The translations under genes were made by a program, and so were the position numbers. The notes below the pieces were generated by a model. The model was not told the origin of the DNA, made no database searches, and was given only the letters and a program-made list of their open reading frames with translations. 33,943 bases of DNA from an uncultured Bacteroidales bacterium. GTDB taxonomy: Bacteria; Bacteroidota; Bacteroidia; Bacteroidales; UBA4417. The first letter of the stretch is position 1, and the number at the start of each line of letters is the position of its first letter. Below, in pieces: positions 24,843-32,187 of the stretch. The stretch spans positions 1 through 33,943 of the forward strand of contig CAIRHD010000521.1 of the NCBI GenBank assembly GCA_903878265.1. The letters run 5' to 3'.

Positions 24843-25457
24843 TCACAAAAGATATTTAATCGCGACAAACCCACCTACCAAAACTATTGTAAAACCCATT
24901 GCCAACATGTTGAAATACTTGTCGATGAACCGTTTAATATCCGGACCAAATTTCCATATCAGGAAAGCAACAAGAAAGAACCTTGCCCCACGACTGATTA
25001 CCGACGCAATAAAAAACATGACCAGGTTTATATCAAATACACCTGAAGTTATGGTAAAAACCTTGTAAGGGATGGGTGTAAACCCTGCTGTAAAAATTAC
25101 CCAAAAATCCCATTCGACAAAAAGCGCCTTGATGCCGTTGAACAGGCTAACCGAGAAACCAGGGATATTATTGAAGAAAAAATGGGCAAAGCCGGTAAAT
25201 TCGCCACTTGAGGTAATCCATGCAAAGTGGCCTGCCGCATACCCTATCATTGCGCCAGAAACCGAACCAATCGTACAGTTTAAAGCAAACCGGAACGATT
25301 TGGCTGTACATCCCAATGCCAGGGCAATAAGTAATACGTCGGGCGGGATAGGGAAAAATATCGATTCGGCAAAAGCCAGAATAAAGAGGGCTATAGGCCC
25401 GTAAGGCGTTTCAGCCCATTTTAACACCCAATTGTATGTTTTTTTTAACCAATTCAT
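24843..25457 (-). CDS. YqaA-family (SNARE-associated/DedA-like) membrane protein, copy B
   Basis: The 204-residue integral membrane protein belongs to the VTT/DedA superfamily in the shorter YqaA form. The first conserved element is AESIFFPIPPDVLLIAL (30-46), the second GFTPIPYKVFTITSGVF. These are the paired re-entrant helices, with the usual FxPxP motifs. Related DedA proteins act in lipid scrambling, such as undecaprenyl phosphate or phospholipid flipping. For YqaA itself the substrate is unknown. It starts 1 nt after the stop of a paralogue, which implies tandem duplication and co-translation. Confidence 0.85.
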   Translation of the reverse strand: MNWLKKTYNWVLKWAETPYGPIALFILAFAESIFFPIPPDVLLIALALGCTAKSFRFALNCTIGSVSGAMIGYAAGHFAWITSSGEFTGFAHFFFNNIPGFSVSLFNGIKALFVEWDFWVIFTAGFTPIPYKVFTITSGVFDINLVMFFIASVISRGARFFLVAFLIWKFGPDIKRFIDKYFNMLAMGFTIVLVGGFVAIKYLL

Positions 25458-25458
25458 T

Positions 25459-26079
25459 TTAGTTGTTCAAAGATTTAAGAAAAAAAAATATTACTGCGAT
25501 AGAGGCTGTGGCAACCACAGCAAAAGGTTTCCAATTTATTTCAAGTAATTTTTTGACTTTTGGCCCCAATTCTATTATCAGCAAAGCTATTACATAATAC
25601 CTTATTCCCTGACCCAATAGAATGGAAACACAAAACTCGATTAAATTAATGCCAAAAACCCCCGATAAGATTGAAAACACATTGTAAGGTACCGGCATAA
25701 AGGATGCCACAAATAAAATCCAGAAATTCCATTTTTCGAATTGGGCAAAAATCCTGTAATACAGTTCTTCCGAAAACCCAGGAACGGAATTAAACATGAA
25801 TCGTGCAAGCCCTGAAAAATCACCATCAGCATTGAGCCAGACAAAAGAGCCAGTCGCATAACCCGCCAAAGAACCAAAAAAAACGCCCAAAGTTCCAAAC
25901 AGTGCATACCGGTAAGCTTTCGATGGAGTAAGCAATGTTATTGTTACGAAGAACAAAGGGGTGGGCATAGGAAAAAAGGACGCATCGGCGAAAGCACAGA
26001 AAAACAATGCCCATGCACCCCATTTTGTGTTCGCCCACTGCAAGCACCATGTTTGAATTGTCCTGAACCAATTATTCAT
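25459..26079 (-). CDS. YqaA-family (SNARE-associated/DedA-like) membrane protein, copy A
   Basis: The 206-residue paralogue of the gene directly downstream. It matches along its full length, with motifs ADASFFPMPTPLFFVTI (30-46) and SFMPVPYNVFSILSGVFG. The tryptophan-rich N-terminus (MNNWFRTIQTWCLQWANTKWG) and the GYATGSFVWLNADGDFSG loop mirror copy B (GYAAGHFAWITSSGEFTG). The two copies differ at many positions, so the duplication is old. One might form a heterodimer with the other; that is inference. It lies 28 nt after the His-rich protein gene. Confidence 0.85.
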   Translation of the reverse strand: MNNWFRTIQTWCLQWANTKWGAWALFFCAFADASFFPMPTPLFFVTITLLTPSKAYRYALFGTLGVFFGSLAGYATGSFVWLNADGDFSGLARFMFNSVPGFSEELYYRIFAQFEKWNFWILFVASFMPVPYNVFSILSGVFGINLIEFCVSILLGQGIRYYVIALLIIELGPKVKKLLEINWKPFAVVATASIAVIFFFLKSLNN

Positions 26080-26107
26080 TTTGCTTTGCTATGATGCTTT
26101 ACGTGTC

Positions 26108-26458
26108 TCACCCCTTCAAAAATTTGTCAATTATGCTAGTAATATAATCCAACAGGCCTTTTGTGTCGAGTTGTGTAATGAAAGAAAAAGTCTTGCCAAG
26201 CAATGGTAAAAATATTATTATCAGCAAGATGGCAATTGCAAGAATGAGTATTGCTGCCAGCAACAAAAGGATTTTCAGCTTTTTGCTATCCTTTATTTTA
26301 TACAGAATTTTCATCCAGTCGAAATGGCTTTCGTGGCCATGGTGGGATGGGTACGAGTGGTGCGAATCGCCGTGATGGTTTTCATGGCTGTGGTAACTTT
26401 GACCTCTGTAGCTACCACGATGGTGGCGGTTATTTTCGAAAAAATCTTCAAATCCCAT
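26108..26458 (-). CDS. Small His-rich membrane protein
   Basis: The 116-residue protein has an N-terminal stretch (about 12-46) with many His residues in HH, HxH and SHH patterns. A basic linker (KIKDSKKLK) and one strong TM helix (about 63-87) follow, with a short C-terminal tail. The His-rich segment is a plausible Zn/Ni/Cu/Fe-binding region. The gene leads a co-directional group with two YqaA genes and, further on, a CDF exporter, so a metal-handling role is reasonable but unproven. No family is recognised. Confidence 0.6.
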   Translation of the reverse strand: MGFEDFFENNRHHRGSYRGQSYHSHENHHGDSHHSYPSHHGHESHFDWMKILYKIKDSKKLKILLLLAAILILAIAILLIIIFLPLLGKTFSFITQLDTKGLLDYITSIIDKFLKG

Positions 26459-26590
26459 TTTGTGTTGTATTTAGTTGGTTGATAAAAATTTAGAAGGCAA
26501 TATTTGTTTTTGCTCAAACCCAATAGTCATTGCTGCGAGTGATAAAAATTTTGTGATTATTCACCCTATTAAAGTCTTACTGTTTTGAGA

Positions 26591-26797
26591 GTACTTAAAG
26601 TGCCTAAAGTACTTAAAGTGCCTAAAGTTAATGTCACTAATGCCTCTTATCGATAAAATTCAGCAAATCATCGCTGATATTAATTCCGAAAACTGAAAAA
26701 ATCTTCAAAACTATTTTTGACTAAGTTCTTGTAAAATCCAGCAAATCAAATTGACAAGGGACTTTAGGCATTTTAGGCACGTTAAACTTTAGGCACT
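26591..26797. repeat. AGTGCCTAAAGT words in inverted arrangement
   Basis: Within the 416-bp gap 26459-26874 an 18-bp unit gtacttaaagtgcctaaa occurs twice in tandem (26591-26608, 26609-26626). Its inverted core ACTTTAGGCACT occurs at 26786-26797, and the truncated forms ACTTTAGGCA and TTTTAGGCAC lie just before. The same word recurs at 31441 and 31468 in another gap. No gene is seen in the gap. Confidence 0.75.
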
Positions 26798-26874
26798 GGA
26801 TAGTTACAGTAAAACATTGATGTTGGGTTTCGGACTTGCTTACTCATCATAAAATTAGTTGACCACAATGGATA

Positions 26875-28299
26875 CTACAGCAAATGCGACTTATCATTGT
26901 AGGTTGTATGAAGGTATTTTTTTGATTTGGCACTGCCAACCTGACCCAGGAAATATGTGTAAGCGGCTTTAATCTCTGGGTTTTCGTGGCAGTAGCGTGA
27001 GGATGCTTTTATATCAGCACTGTTCAGCGAACTGATGCGTTTTTCTATTTTGCTACTGCCAGCAGGTTGTCCTGCACCTCCAACACAGCCTCCTTTGCAG
27101 GCCATCACTTCAACAAAATCGTATTTGCATGTTCCGTTTATCACTTGGTTGAGCAGCACCTTAGCATTTCGCATCTCGTAACACACTGCCACATTGAGAG
27201 TGGTTAATCCTATGGCCACTTTGGCTTCCTTTAAACCTGTTAAACCTTGCACCTGCTTTAATTCCATAAGGTTTCCAGCCGCATTGGCACCGGTAATATT
27301 GAAATAGGCAGTACGAAGGGCTGCCCGCATTACACCACCTGTGTTGCCGAAAATAATCCCCGCTCCGGATGCTGCACTCATAAGCGAGTCGAAATTCCCG
27401 GTTTGAGCCGTTAAACTGACTTTGCGGTTCTTCATCATTTTGGCCAGCTCGCGGGTTGTAATCACGATGTCAGTTCCTCTCAAGCCATCGGTAACAAGTT
27501 CATCCCTGGTTATTTCATATTTTTTAGCTGAACATGGTGTAATGGCAACATGAACTATATTGCGGGGGTTGATGCCCATCTTTTCGGCAAAATAACTTTT
27601 GACAAGGGAACCTTGCATGGCAATGGGGCTTCTGACTGAAGATAAATTACCAAGCAGCGATGGATAATAAATCTCTACATACTTAACCCAAGCAGGACAA
27701 CAACTTGTAAATTGAGGCATATCGGTTTTTTGCTCTATCCGTTTCTGTAGTTCGCCAGCCTCTTCCATAATCGTAAGATCGGCACTGAAATTAGTGTCCA
27801 ATACATAGTCGAAGCCAACAGCACGGCAGGCACCAACCATGTTTCCCACAAGGTAACTGCCGGCAGCCATATCAAAGTAATCGCCAATTGCAACCCGCAC
27901 CGATGGCGATACAGAGGCAATAACGATTTTCGAAGGGTCATCTATGGCCGCTAAAACATCCTGCCAATGGTACTTTTCGGTTAATGCTTTTTCCTCACAT
28001 TCAATTATACAGGATCCGCAATGTATGCAAACATGTTTTGAAGAACTGGCCAGATACGTTCCAAAAACGGTTTGTTTTGTTGCACAAGCCTCAATGCAAT
28101 CACCGCACTCTTCGCACTTTTTCTTCCAAAATGCTATAGCCGGATTATCATCCTGAATAGGCAAATATTCCAACTCCTGATTGCAATGTCCATCAAAAGT
28201 ATCTTTGGCGCATGCCATTAACATACTGGCTCCAACAATCACAGTTGCATTGTAGGCAACAAGATTCCCAATAAACTTTCGTCGGTTTACCTTACCCAT
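26875..28299 (-). CDS. [FeFe]-hydrogenase-like protein with twin-arginine/lipoprotein N-terminus
   Basis: The 474-residue protein has all three H-cluster signatures. FTSCCPAW (197-204) supplies the relay Cys200 and ligand Cys201, ITPCSAKKYE (253-262) supplies C256, and EVMACKGGCVGGAGQP (397-412) supplies C401 and C405. The second motif reads TPC where most catalytic enzymes read MPC. Two ferredoxin motifs, C62-C72 and C91-C101, are followed by A or E instead of the usual P. The N-terminus NRRKFIG plus a hydrophobic stretch ending SMLMAC (Cys30) looks like a Tat signal with a lipobox, so the folded enzyme may be exported and lipid-anchored. No HydE/F/G maturases are in the window. It could evolve or oxidise H2, or be a sensory homologue. 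Confidence 0.85.
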   Translation of the reverse strand: MGKVNRRKFIGNLVAYNATVIVGASMLMACAKDTFDGHCNQELEYLPIQDDNPAIAFWKKKCEECGDCIEACATKQTVFGTYLASSSKHVCIHCGSCIIECEEKALTEKYHWQDVLAAIDDPSKIVIASVSPSVRVAIGDYFDMAAGSYLVGNMVGACRAVGFDYVLDTNFSADLTIMEEAGELQKRIEQKTDMPQFTSCCPAWVKYVEIYYPSLLGNLSSVRSPIAMQGSLVKSYFAEKMGINPRNIVHVAITPCSAKKYEITRDELVTDGLRGTDIVITTRELAKMMKNRKVSLTAQTGNFDSLMSAASGAGIIFGNTGGVMRAALRTAYFNITGANAAGNLMELKQVQGLTGLKEAKVAIGLTTLNVAVCYEMRNAKVLLNQVINGTCKYDFVEVMACKGGCVGGAGQPAGSSKIEKRISSLNSADIKASSRYCHENPEIKAAYTYFLGQVGSAKSKKYLHTTYNDKSHLL

Positions 28300-28340
28300 A
28301 CTTATTTGAAATTTGATTTTAGCAAATGCTTTATTATTGG

Positions 28341-28667
28341 TTAGAAATCAAACAGGTTGGATAAAAACCCCTTGTTGTGCTTTGAATGTTGCCCATAACC
28401 ACGGTGGCTGTCGTAATCGGAACCATGATGGGAATCGTGGTGCTTGTCGGAATGGTCGTCATGTCGGTAAGCCTCATGGCCGTAACGCTCATTTTCAACT
28501 CCATGAGACGAACCATGGCTATTGACGTTATACATATTGGAACGTTCGATTATTTTTTCGAGTTCGCCCCTGTCTAACCATACGCCCTTGCAATTGGGAC
28601 AATGGTCAATTTCTACACCTTGTGTGTTGGAAATCATTAAGTTGTTGTTGCATTTTGGACAGATCAT
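28341..28667 (-). CDS. zf-TFIIB domain protein with His-rich tail
   Basis: Residues 1-45 match the zf-TFIIB zinc-ribbon pattern: C3/C6 (CPKC) and C23/C26 (CPNC), followed by KGVWLDRGELEKI. The tail (about 48-100) is rich in His, Asp and Ser (HDDHSDKHHDSHHGSDYDSH) and ends FLSNLFDF. Proteins of this layout are widespread in bacteria and of unknown function; a metallochaperone or structural zinc role is plausible. It lies 41 nt upstream of the hydrogenase-like gene on the same strand and may be co-transcribed. Its His-rich composition resembles the small membrane protein at 26108. Confidence 0.75.
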   Translation of the reverse strand: MICPKCNNNLMISNTQGVEIDHCPNCKGVWLDRGELEKIIERSNMYNVNSHGSSHGVENERYGHEAYRHDDHSDKHHDSHHGSDYDSHRGYGQHSKHNKGFLSNLFDF

Positions 28668-28757
28668 CGTTTTGTTGTTTTTAGGTTGATTGTTTTGCCT
28701 TATGGCGATTGATGGAATTCGATTCGGTTTTTTATGTTGAAAGCAGTGTGGTTCTAT

Positions 28758-28991
28758 TTATGTCAATAATAGTATTGCACCAATAATTATTGGGACAATC
28801 GCTATAATAGCTGCAACACCCAACACGGTTTTTATTATTACAAATGTTCGCAGCTTTTGACAAAGAAGTTTTTCTGCCATGTATTGCTGTTTGCGGTAAA
28901 ATGGTCCCTGGTTATCATAATGCCTGAATATTTGGCTATTCCCCAGAATTTTGCTATTTAAATCGTGTTTGTTAGAATCGTCAAGTCCCAT
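28758..28991 (-). CDS. Small single-TM protein of unknown function
   Basis: The 77-residue protein has a polar N-terminal half (MGLDDSNKHDLNSKIL...) and one C-terminal hydrophobic helix (about 50-76), so it is likely tail-anchored. No conserved motif is recognised. It is followed by the zf-TFIIB gene 90 nt downstream on the same strand, so it may be first of a unit that ends with the hydrogenase-like gene. Codon pattern and a clean ATG support it being real. Confidence 0.5.
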   Translation of the reverse strand: MGLDDSNKHDLNSKILGNSQIFRHYDNQGPFYRKQQYMAEKLLCQKLRTFVIIKTVLGVAAIIAIVPIIIGAILLLT

Positions 28992-29051
28992 TTGTTTTAT
29001 GTTTTAGTGTTTAGTACGACAACTTTATTTTTGGGGTTGTAAAATGAAAAG

Positions 29052-29654
29052 TTAAAATATCCCGATTTTCAATCCAAGAGAATAGGTTAGCCCTTTGAAA
29101 TCATTTTCTGTCAACTCATTGAATTTTACACTGCTTACAAACCGATAACCTGCCCCTAAATCGAATTTAATGTATTTCCAGAGATTGATTTCAAGGGCTG
29201 CGCCGGGTTCCAAATAAGCGTAGGAGGCATCGTTCAACGGGATATTACCTGTCTCGTAAGAATCTTTCAGATCAAGTTCGGTATGGCCGATTCCTCCCTC
29301 AAGTTGAAAATTAAAATGTGCCAATTTTTCTGGAAACAAGGAATATTCACATCTAACCCCACCATATAGCTGGTCAAGATAAAGGCTTTCGTCGGTTTCC
29401 CCAACTGGTGTATTTTCGGTGACAATGAACTTGTAGTTTATGCCCAATGATATTTTATTGTTCAACACAATACCGGCACCAATTCCCGGCAACACGGCGG
29501 TTGATCCGGCAATTTCACCAAACTGGCACGAAGGGGACACAAAATACCCTAAATGTGGTTTGCCATTTCCAAAAAGTGTTTTTGGTTCATCTGTCTGTTG
29601 AGCGGCAACTTTTATTGCCAGAAAGCAAAAAAGGATTATTGATAACGTTCTCAT
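29052..29654 (-). CDS. Outer-membrane beta-barrel protein
   Basis: A signal peptide (MRTLSIILFCFLAIKVAAQ) is followed by ~180 residues of alternating polar and hydrophobic strands. Typical pieces are GIGAGIVLNNKISLGINYKF, GGVRCEYSLFP, FQLEGGIGH, FDLGAGYRFV and a terminal strand SLGLKIGIF ending in an aromatic residue. This fits a small 8-stranded porin-like barrel of the OmpA/OprW-like class. The specific function is unknown. It starts 10 nt after the lipoprotein gene, so the two are probably one operon. Confidence 0.75.
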   Translation of the reverse strand: MRTLSIILFCFLAIKVAAQQTDEPKTLFGNGKPHLGYFVSPSCQFGEIAGSTAVLPGIGAGIVLNNKISLGINYKFIVTENTPVGETDESLYLDQLYGGVRCEYSLFPEKLAHFNFQLEGGIGHTELDLKDSYETGNIPLNDASYAYLEPGAALEINLWKYIKFDLGAGYRFVSSVKFNELTENDFKGLTYSLGLKIGIF

Positions 29655-29664
29655 ATTGATCGGT

Positions 29665-30111
29665 TTAATTTGGTTGATTTTTTTCGAGGATTAAAAAGTC
29701 TTTATCATCCTTGCCTCCACACTCATCTTCTAACCTGATTTTTGTAGGTGTATTCTCAACAATATGCCAACAGTCGTCGTCAATTTCATCAAATGGAATT
29801 GCTGTGCCGAAGTGAAGGTTAAATTCATCCTGATTAATACCGCTTGCTATGTTCCAACTTCCGGTTATGGTGGTTGAATTATTTAACGCAGTTACCACTC
29901 CAAGCGCATCAAATGTAAGGGTGTAGCCGGAAAAATGATATGTTTCGTCTTCGCCGCAGTCGATGTATTGGCTAACCCTCCAGGTGCCTGTCTGTACCAT
30001 TTTTGATGTTTCGGAATTAGAAGGAACAGGTGGAATGCTATCTTTCTGACAGGAAGAAAAAACGAAGAGCATTAGAGTACTTATGATGAATGATGTTATT
30101 GCTTTATTCAT
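29665..30111 (-). CDS. Lipocalin-like lipoprotein
   Basis: The N-terminus ends in lipobox FSSC (Cys21), so the protein should be lipid-anchored. The mature ~128 residues begin GTWRVSQYIDCGEDETYHFSGYTLTFDALGVVTA, the pattern of Bacteroidetes lipocalin-like domains (GTW/GxW start, FxxxG strands). They end with DDKDFLILEK. A C-rich element (DCGEDE, DDDCWH, DECGGKDD) has acidic residues next to Cys and His, which might bind metal. It is immediately upstream of the barrel-protein gene on the same strand. Ligand unknown. Confidence 0.7.
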   Translation of the reverse strand: MNKAITSFIISTLMLFVFSSCQKDSIPPVPSNSETSKMVQTGTWRVSQYIDCGEDETYHFSGYTLTFDALGVVTALNNSTTITGSWNIASGINQDEFNLHFGTAIPFDEIDDDCWHIVENTPTKIRLEDECGGKDDKDFLILEKNQPN

Positions 30112-30315
30112 TATTTGTTGGTTTTTGATGTTGATAATACTTATAATTACAACTTTGAAAACGGTTCAGCATGGCATGTTGCCTATGTTATCCGGAAACT
30201 ATTGCTTTCCTCATGAATAAAACCTTAAAAAGGTCAATGCTAAATGAGAAAAAAAGTAATGGTTGAACTTTGCAAGCATCCTGTGGGAAACATCTGCTGA
30301 ACCGTTTTGCTGACT

Positions 30316-30429
30316 TTAATTTGCACAAATGCACTCGCACTGGTGACATACCGAGCATTCGTCTTTGTCGCAGCCCGACATGGTTAATGCAAACAGCACA
30401 ACCGCAATGAAAATATATGCCTTTTTCAT
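30316..30429 (-). CDS. 37-residue cysteine-rich lipoprotein
   Basis: The minus strand codes MKKAYIFIAVVLFALTMSGC, then DKDECSVCHQCECICAN and TAA. The N-terminus is a full lipoprotein signal with lipobox MSGC (Cys20). The mature peptide is only 18 residues and has six cysteines (the lipidated Cys20 plus five) and one His, arranged CxxCxxCxCxC. Such a peptide could bind a metal or Fe-S cluster, or be disulfide-rich. An overlapping longer frame in another register (30188-30445) is a shadow. No family is recognised. Confidence 0.75.
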   Translation of the reverse strand: MKKAYIFIAVVLFALTMSGCDKDECSVCHQCECICAN

Positions 30430-30514
30430 AAGACCTGTTTTTCAATTATTTAAGGAAAGAAAGGAAATTGTTCAAAGGATGTATATACTAATACATCCAC
30501 TTTTGTGAAATAGA

Positions 30515-30787
30515 TTATTTAGGGGGTTGCCACAGGAATGGCGGAATTCCCATAATCGTGTTAAGGTTTAAATCGATAGAAAAGCAATTTTTGAATGGAA
30601 TAAATATTGAAATAGTTTTGGTTTTGGTAAAATGGTCTTCTTCGCAATTATCTGCGAAATGAATGGAAGAATCACTGGCTTGTTCTGTATTGGCCAATAA
30701 ATGAAGTGTGGGAATAGCCGTTTGTGCTTGGCCTAATAAAAGGACAGACAACAAAACAATGTTCATTAGTATGGCTATTTTTTTCAT
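30515..30787 (-). CDS. Small secreted protein of unknown function
   Basis: The frame runs to 30844, but the ATG at 30787 gives the signal peptide MKKIAILMNIVLLSVLLLGQAQT. The mature ~67 residues have no recognised motif and two cysteines (NCEED and KNCFS), and they end in FLWQPPK. A TACTTTTG box ends 5 nt before this ATG, which would give a very short or leaderless mRNA. Confidence 0.55.
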   Translation of the reverse strand: MKKIAILMNIVLLSVLLLGQAQTAIPTLHLLANTEQASDSSIHFADNCEEDHFTKTKTISIFIPFKNCFSIDLNLNTIMGIPPFLWQPPK

Positions 30788-30792
30788 TGTTG

Positions 30793-30800
30793 CAAAAGTA
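30793..30800 (-). promoter_or_regulatory. Bacteroidetes -7 box (TACTTTTG) directly before the start codon
   Basis: TACTTTTG on the minus strand fits TAnnTTTG and ends 5 nt upstream of the ATG at 30787. No TTTG -33 box is seen at 17-21 nt. If used, the transcript would be nearly leaderless. Confidence 0.35.
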
Positions 30801-30983
30801 ATACCTTTATCGATTAAGTAAATAACATTGAGAAATTTTAACATTTATTTAATATAATCCCAAAATTTAACAAGCCTGTTTTTGCTTTTTTTTTTCTGAA
30901 AATCAGATATTTATAATGTTTTTAACGGTGCGTTGAGGATTGGATATATGATTTCACGCACACAGATTTAAATATGGATAAGC

Positions 30984-31397
30984 TTATTCCGCAATCAAAT
31001 CCCTCAACGTTGTCTGAGCCAGTTTATCGTAAGTATAATCGCGGATATCCTTAAACACTTTGCGTAAATTGCATTTTGCTTCGTCCTTGCAAAATTCACA
31101 GGGCTGGTAAGCTTTTTCCGAAACACAAGGTACAAGTGCAATCGGCCCTTCGAAATGGCGGACAACTTCTGAAAGGTTGATGTCTTCTGGTTTCCGGATC
31201 AGGTAATATCCACCTGATTTGCCAAGCTTGCTGCCAAGCATCCCTAATTTCTTTAAATCTAGCAAAATAGCTTCCAAATACCGTTGCGGGATATTCTCGC
31301 TGCGGGCAATATCGCCGATCAGTATTGCTCCATTTCCAACTTCCCTGGCCAATCGTGTGAGAGCCAGCATTGCATATCGTGTTTTTTGTGAAAGCAT
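30984..31397 (-). CDS. Rrf2-family transcriptional regulator with C-terminal cysteine cluster
   Basis: The ATG at 31397 (MLSQKTRYAMLALTRLA) is the standard Rrf2 start; a longer frame adds 18 unlike residues. The product is 137 residues. The winged helix-turn-helix lies at about 22-62 (LIGDIARSENIPQRYLEAIL, KSGGYYL). Cysteines C91, C100, C103 and C109 form a cluster like the Fe-S-binding loops of IscR, NsrR and RsrR. A [2Fe-2S] or [4Fe-4S] cluster sensing Fe-S status, NO or redox state is expected, but the exact type cannot be read. An inverted repeat just upstream (31403-31413) could be an autoregulatory operator. The FNR-like gene is 91 nt upstream on the same strand. Confidence 0.85.
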   Translation of the reverse strand: MLSQKTRYAMLALTRLAREVGNGAILIGDIARSENIPQRYLEAILLDLKKLGMLGSKLGKSGGYYLIRKPEDINLSEVVRHFEGPIALVPCVSEKAYQPCEFCKDEAKCNLRKVFKDIRDYTYDKLAQTTLRDLIAE

Positions 31398-31402
31398 AAT
31401 GT

Positions 31403-31413
31403 AAACAATGTTT
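31403..31413. promoter_or_regulatory. Possible operator upstream of the Rrf2 gene
   Basis: AAACAATGTTT is a perfect 11-bp palindrome (AAACA/TGTTT around one base), 6 nt upstream of the Rrf2 ATG. A self-regulatory site is a guess from position only. Confidence 0.25.
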
Positions 31414-31440
31414 GTAAAAAAAAATCTTTTTCTTGAAAAC

Positions 31441-31479
31441 ACTTTAGGCACTCAAGGCACTTCAAGTACTTTAGGCACT
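31441..31479. repeat. ACTTTAGGCACT repeat words
   Basis: ACTTTAGGCACT occurs at 31441-31452 and 31468-31479, separated by the related caaggcacttcaagt. The same word is found at 26786-26797 and, inverted, at 26599-26628. Confidence 0.75.
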
Positions 31480-31488
31480 TTCCTCCAC

Positions 31489-32187
31489 CTAACCGTGTTT
31501 GCTGATTTCGACAAGCTTATTATAATTCTTGATTTCGAGCACTTTGCCCTCAAAAGATATAATCCCTTCTTTGTTCATTTTCGATAGCGTTGTTATCACG
31601 TTTTCGTGGGAACAAGCTGCAAATTCCGAAATTTCTTTTTTCGTAAACGAAATGGTAAACTTGTGGCTTTTATAAACTTGATCAGCCAAATACAATATAA
31701 TGTCGGCAATGCGGCCATGCACCTGTTTATGTGCTAGGCTGATAAAGTTAAATATTGCCGATTTGAACATTTCTGTCGATTCCTCAAACATCGTTATCGC
31801 ATACTTTCCGTTATTCATCAACAGTTTTTTCATCGCTTTGCTGTCGATAAGGCAGGCTTCACATTCCTCCAAAGCAATAAGCGAAAAAAGGTTTATTTCC
31901 TTGAAAAATAGGTTTGCACCGCCCAACAATATCGGTCCTGTTACTATGGTAAGGATAACACTTTTCCCTGCTTCGCTCTCAAAATTGAATTTTACGATTC
32001 CTTTGTGGAGATAAACAAGGTTTGATGCTTTTGCACCCTGCTTTAAGATGGTTTCCCCTTTTTTGAACGACAGTTGTTGCGATGTCCTCCTGATAAGTTC
32101 GAATTCTTCGGGTGCGATATTCCTGCAACTCAACGTCCTGAAAGTACATTGGTTGCAGTCGTAGCGGCTGTGGCGGCTGTCGGGCAT
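31489..32187 (-). CDS. Crp/Fnr-family regulator with FNR-like cysteines
   Basis: The 232-residue protein has a cyclic-nucleotide-binding-type beta-roll (about 35-115), a dimer helix and a C-terminal winged HTH (FTKKEISEFAACSHENVITTLSKM). The N-terminus has C11-x2-C14-x6-C21, followed by candidates for a fourth ligand, C109 or C112 (ALEECEAC). This is close to E. coli FNR (C20, C23, C29, C122), so an O2- or NO-sensitive [4Fe-4S] cluster is likely. Spacing differs by one residue, so this remains inference. It is upstream of the Rrf2 gene, and together they could control the anaerobic redox genes nearby. Confidence 0.85.
   Translation of the reverse strand: MPDSRHSRYDCNQCTFRTLSCRNIAPEEFELIRRTSQQLSFKKGETILKQGAKASNLVYLHKGIVKFNFESEAGKSVILTIVTGPILLGGANLFFKEINLFSLIALEECEACLIDSKAMKKLLMNNGKYAITMFEESTEMFKSAIFNFISLAHKQVHGRIADIILYLADQVYKSHKFTISFTKKEISEFAACSHENVITTLSKMNKEGIISFEGKVLEIKNYNKLVEISKHG

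Noticed and set aside
30188-30445. 85-codon minus-strand frame
   Set aside because: It overlaps the 37-residue lipoprotein in another register; only the short frame has a sensible lipoprotein signal.
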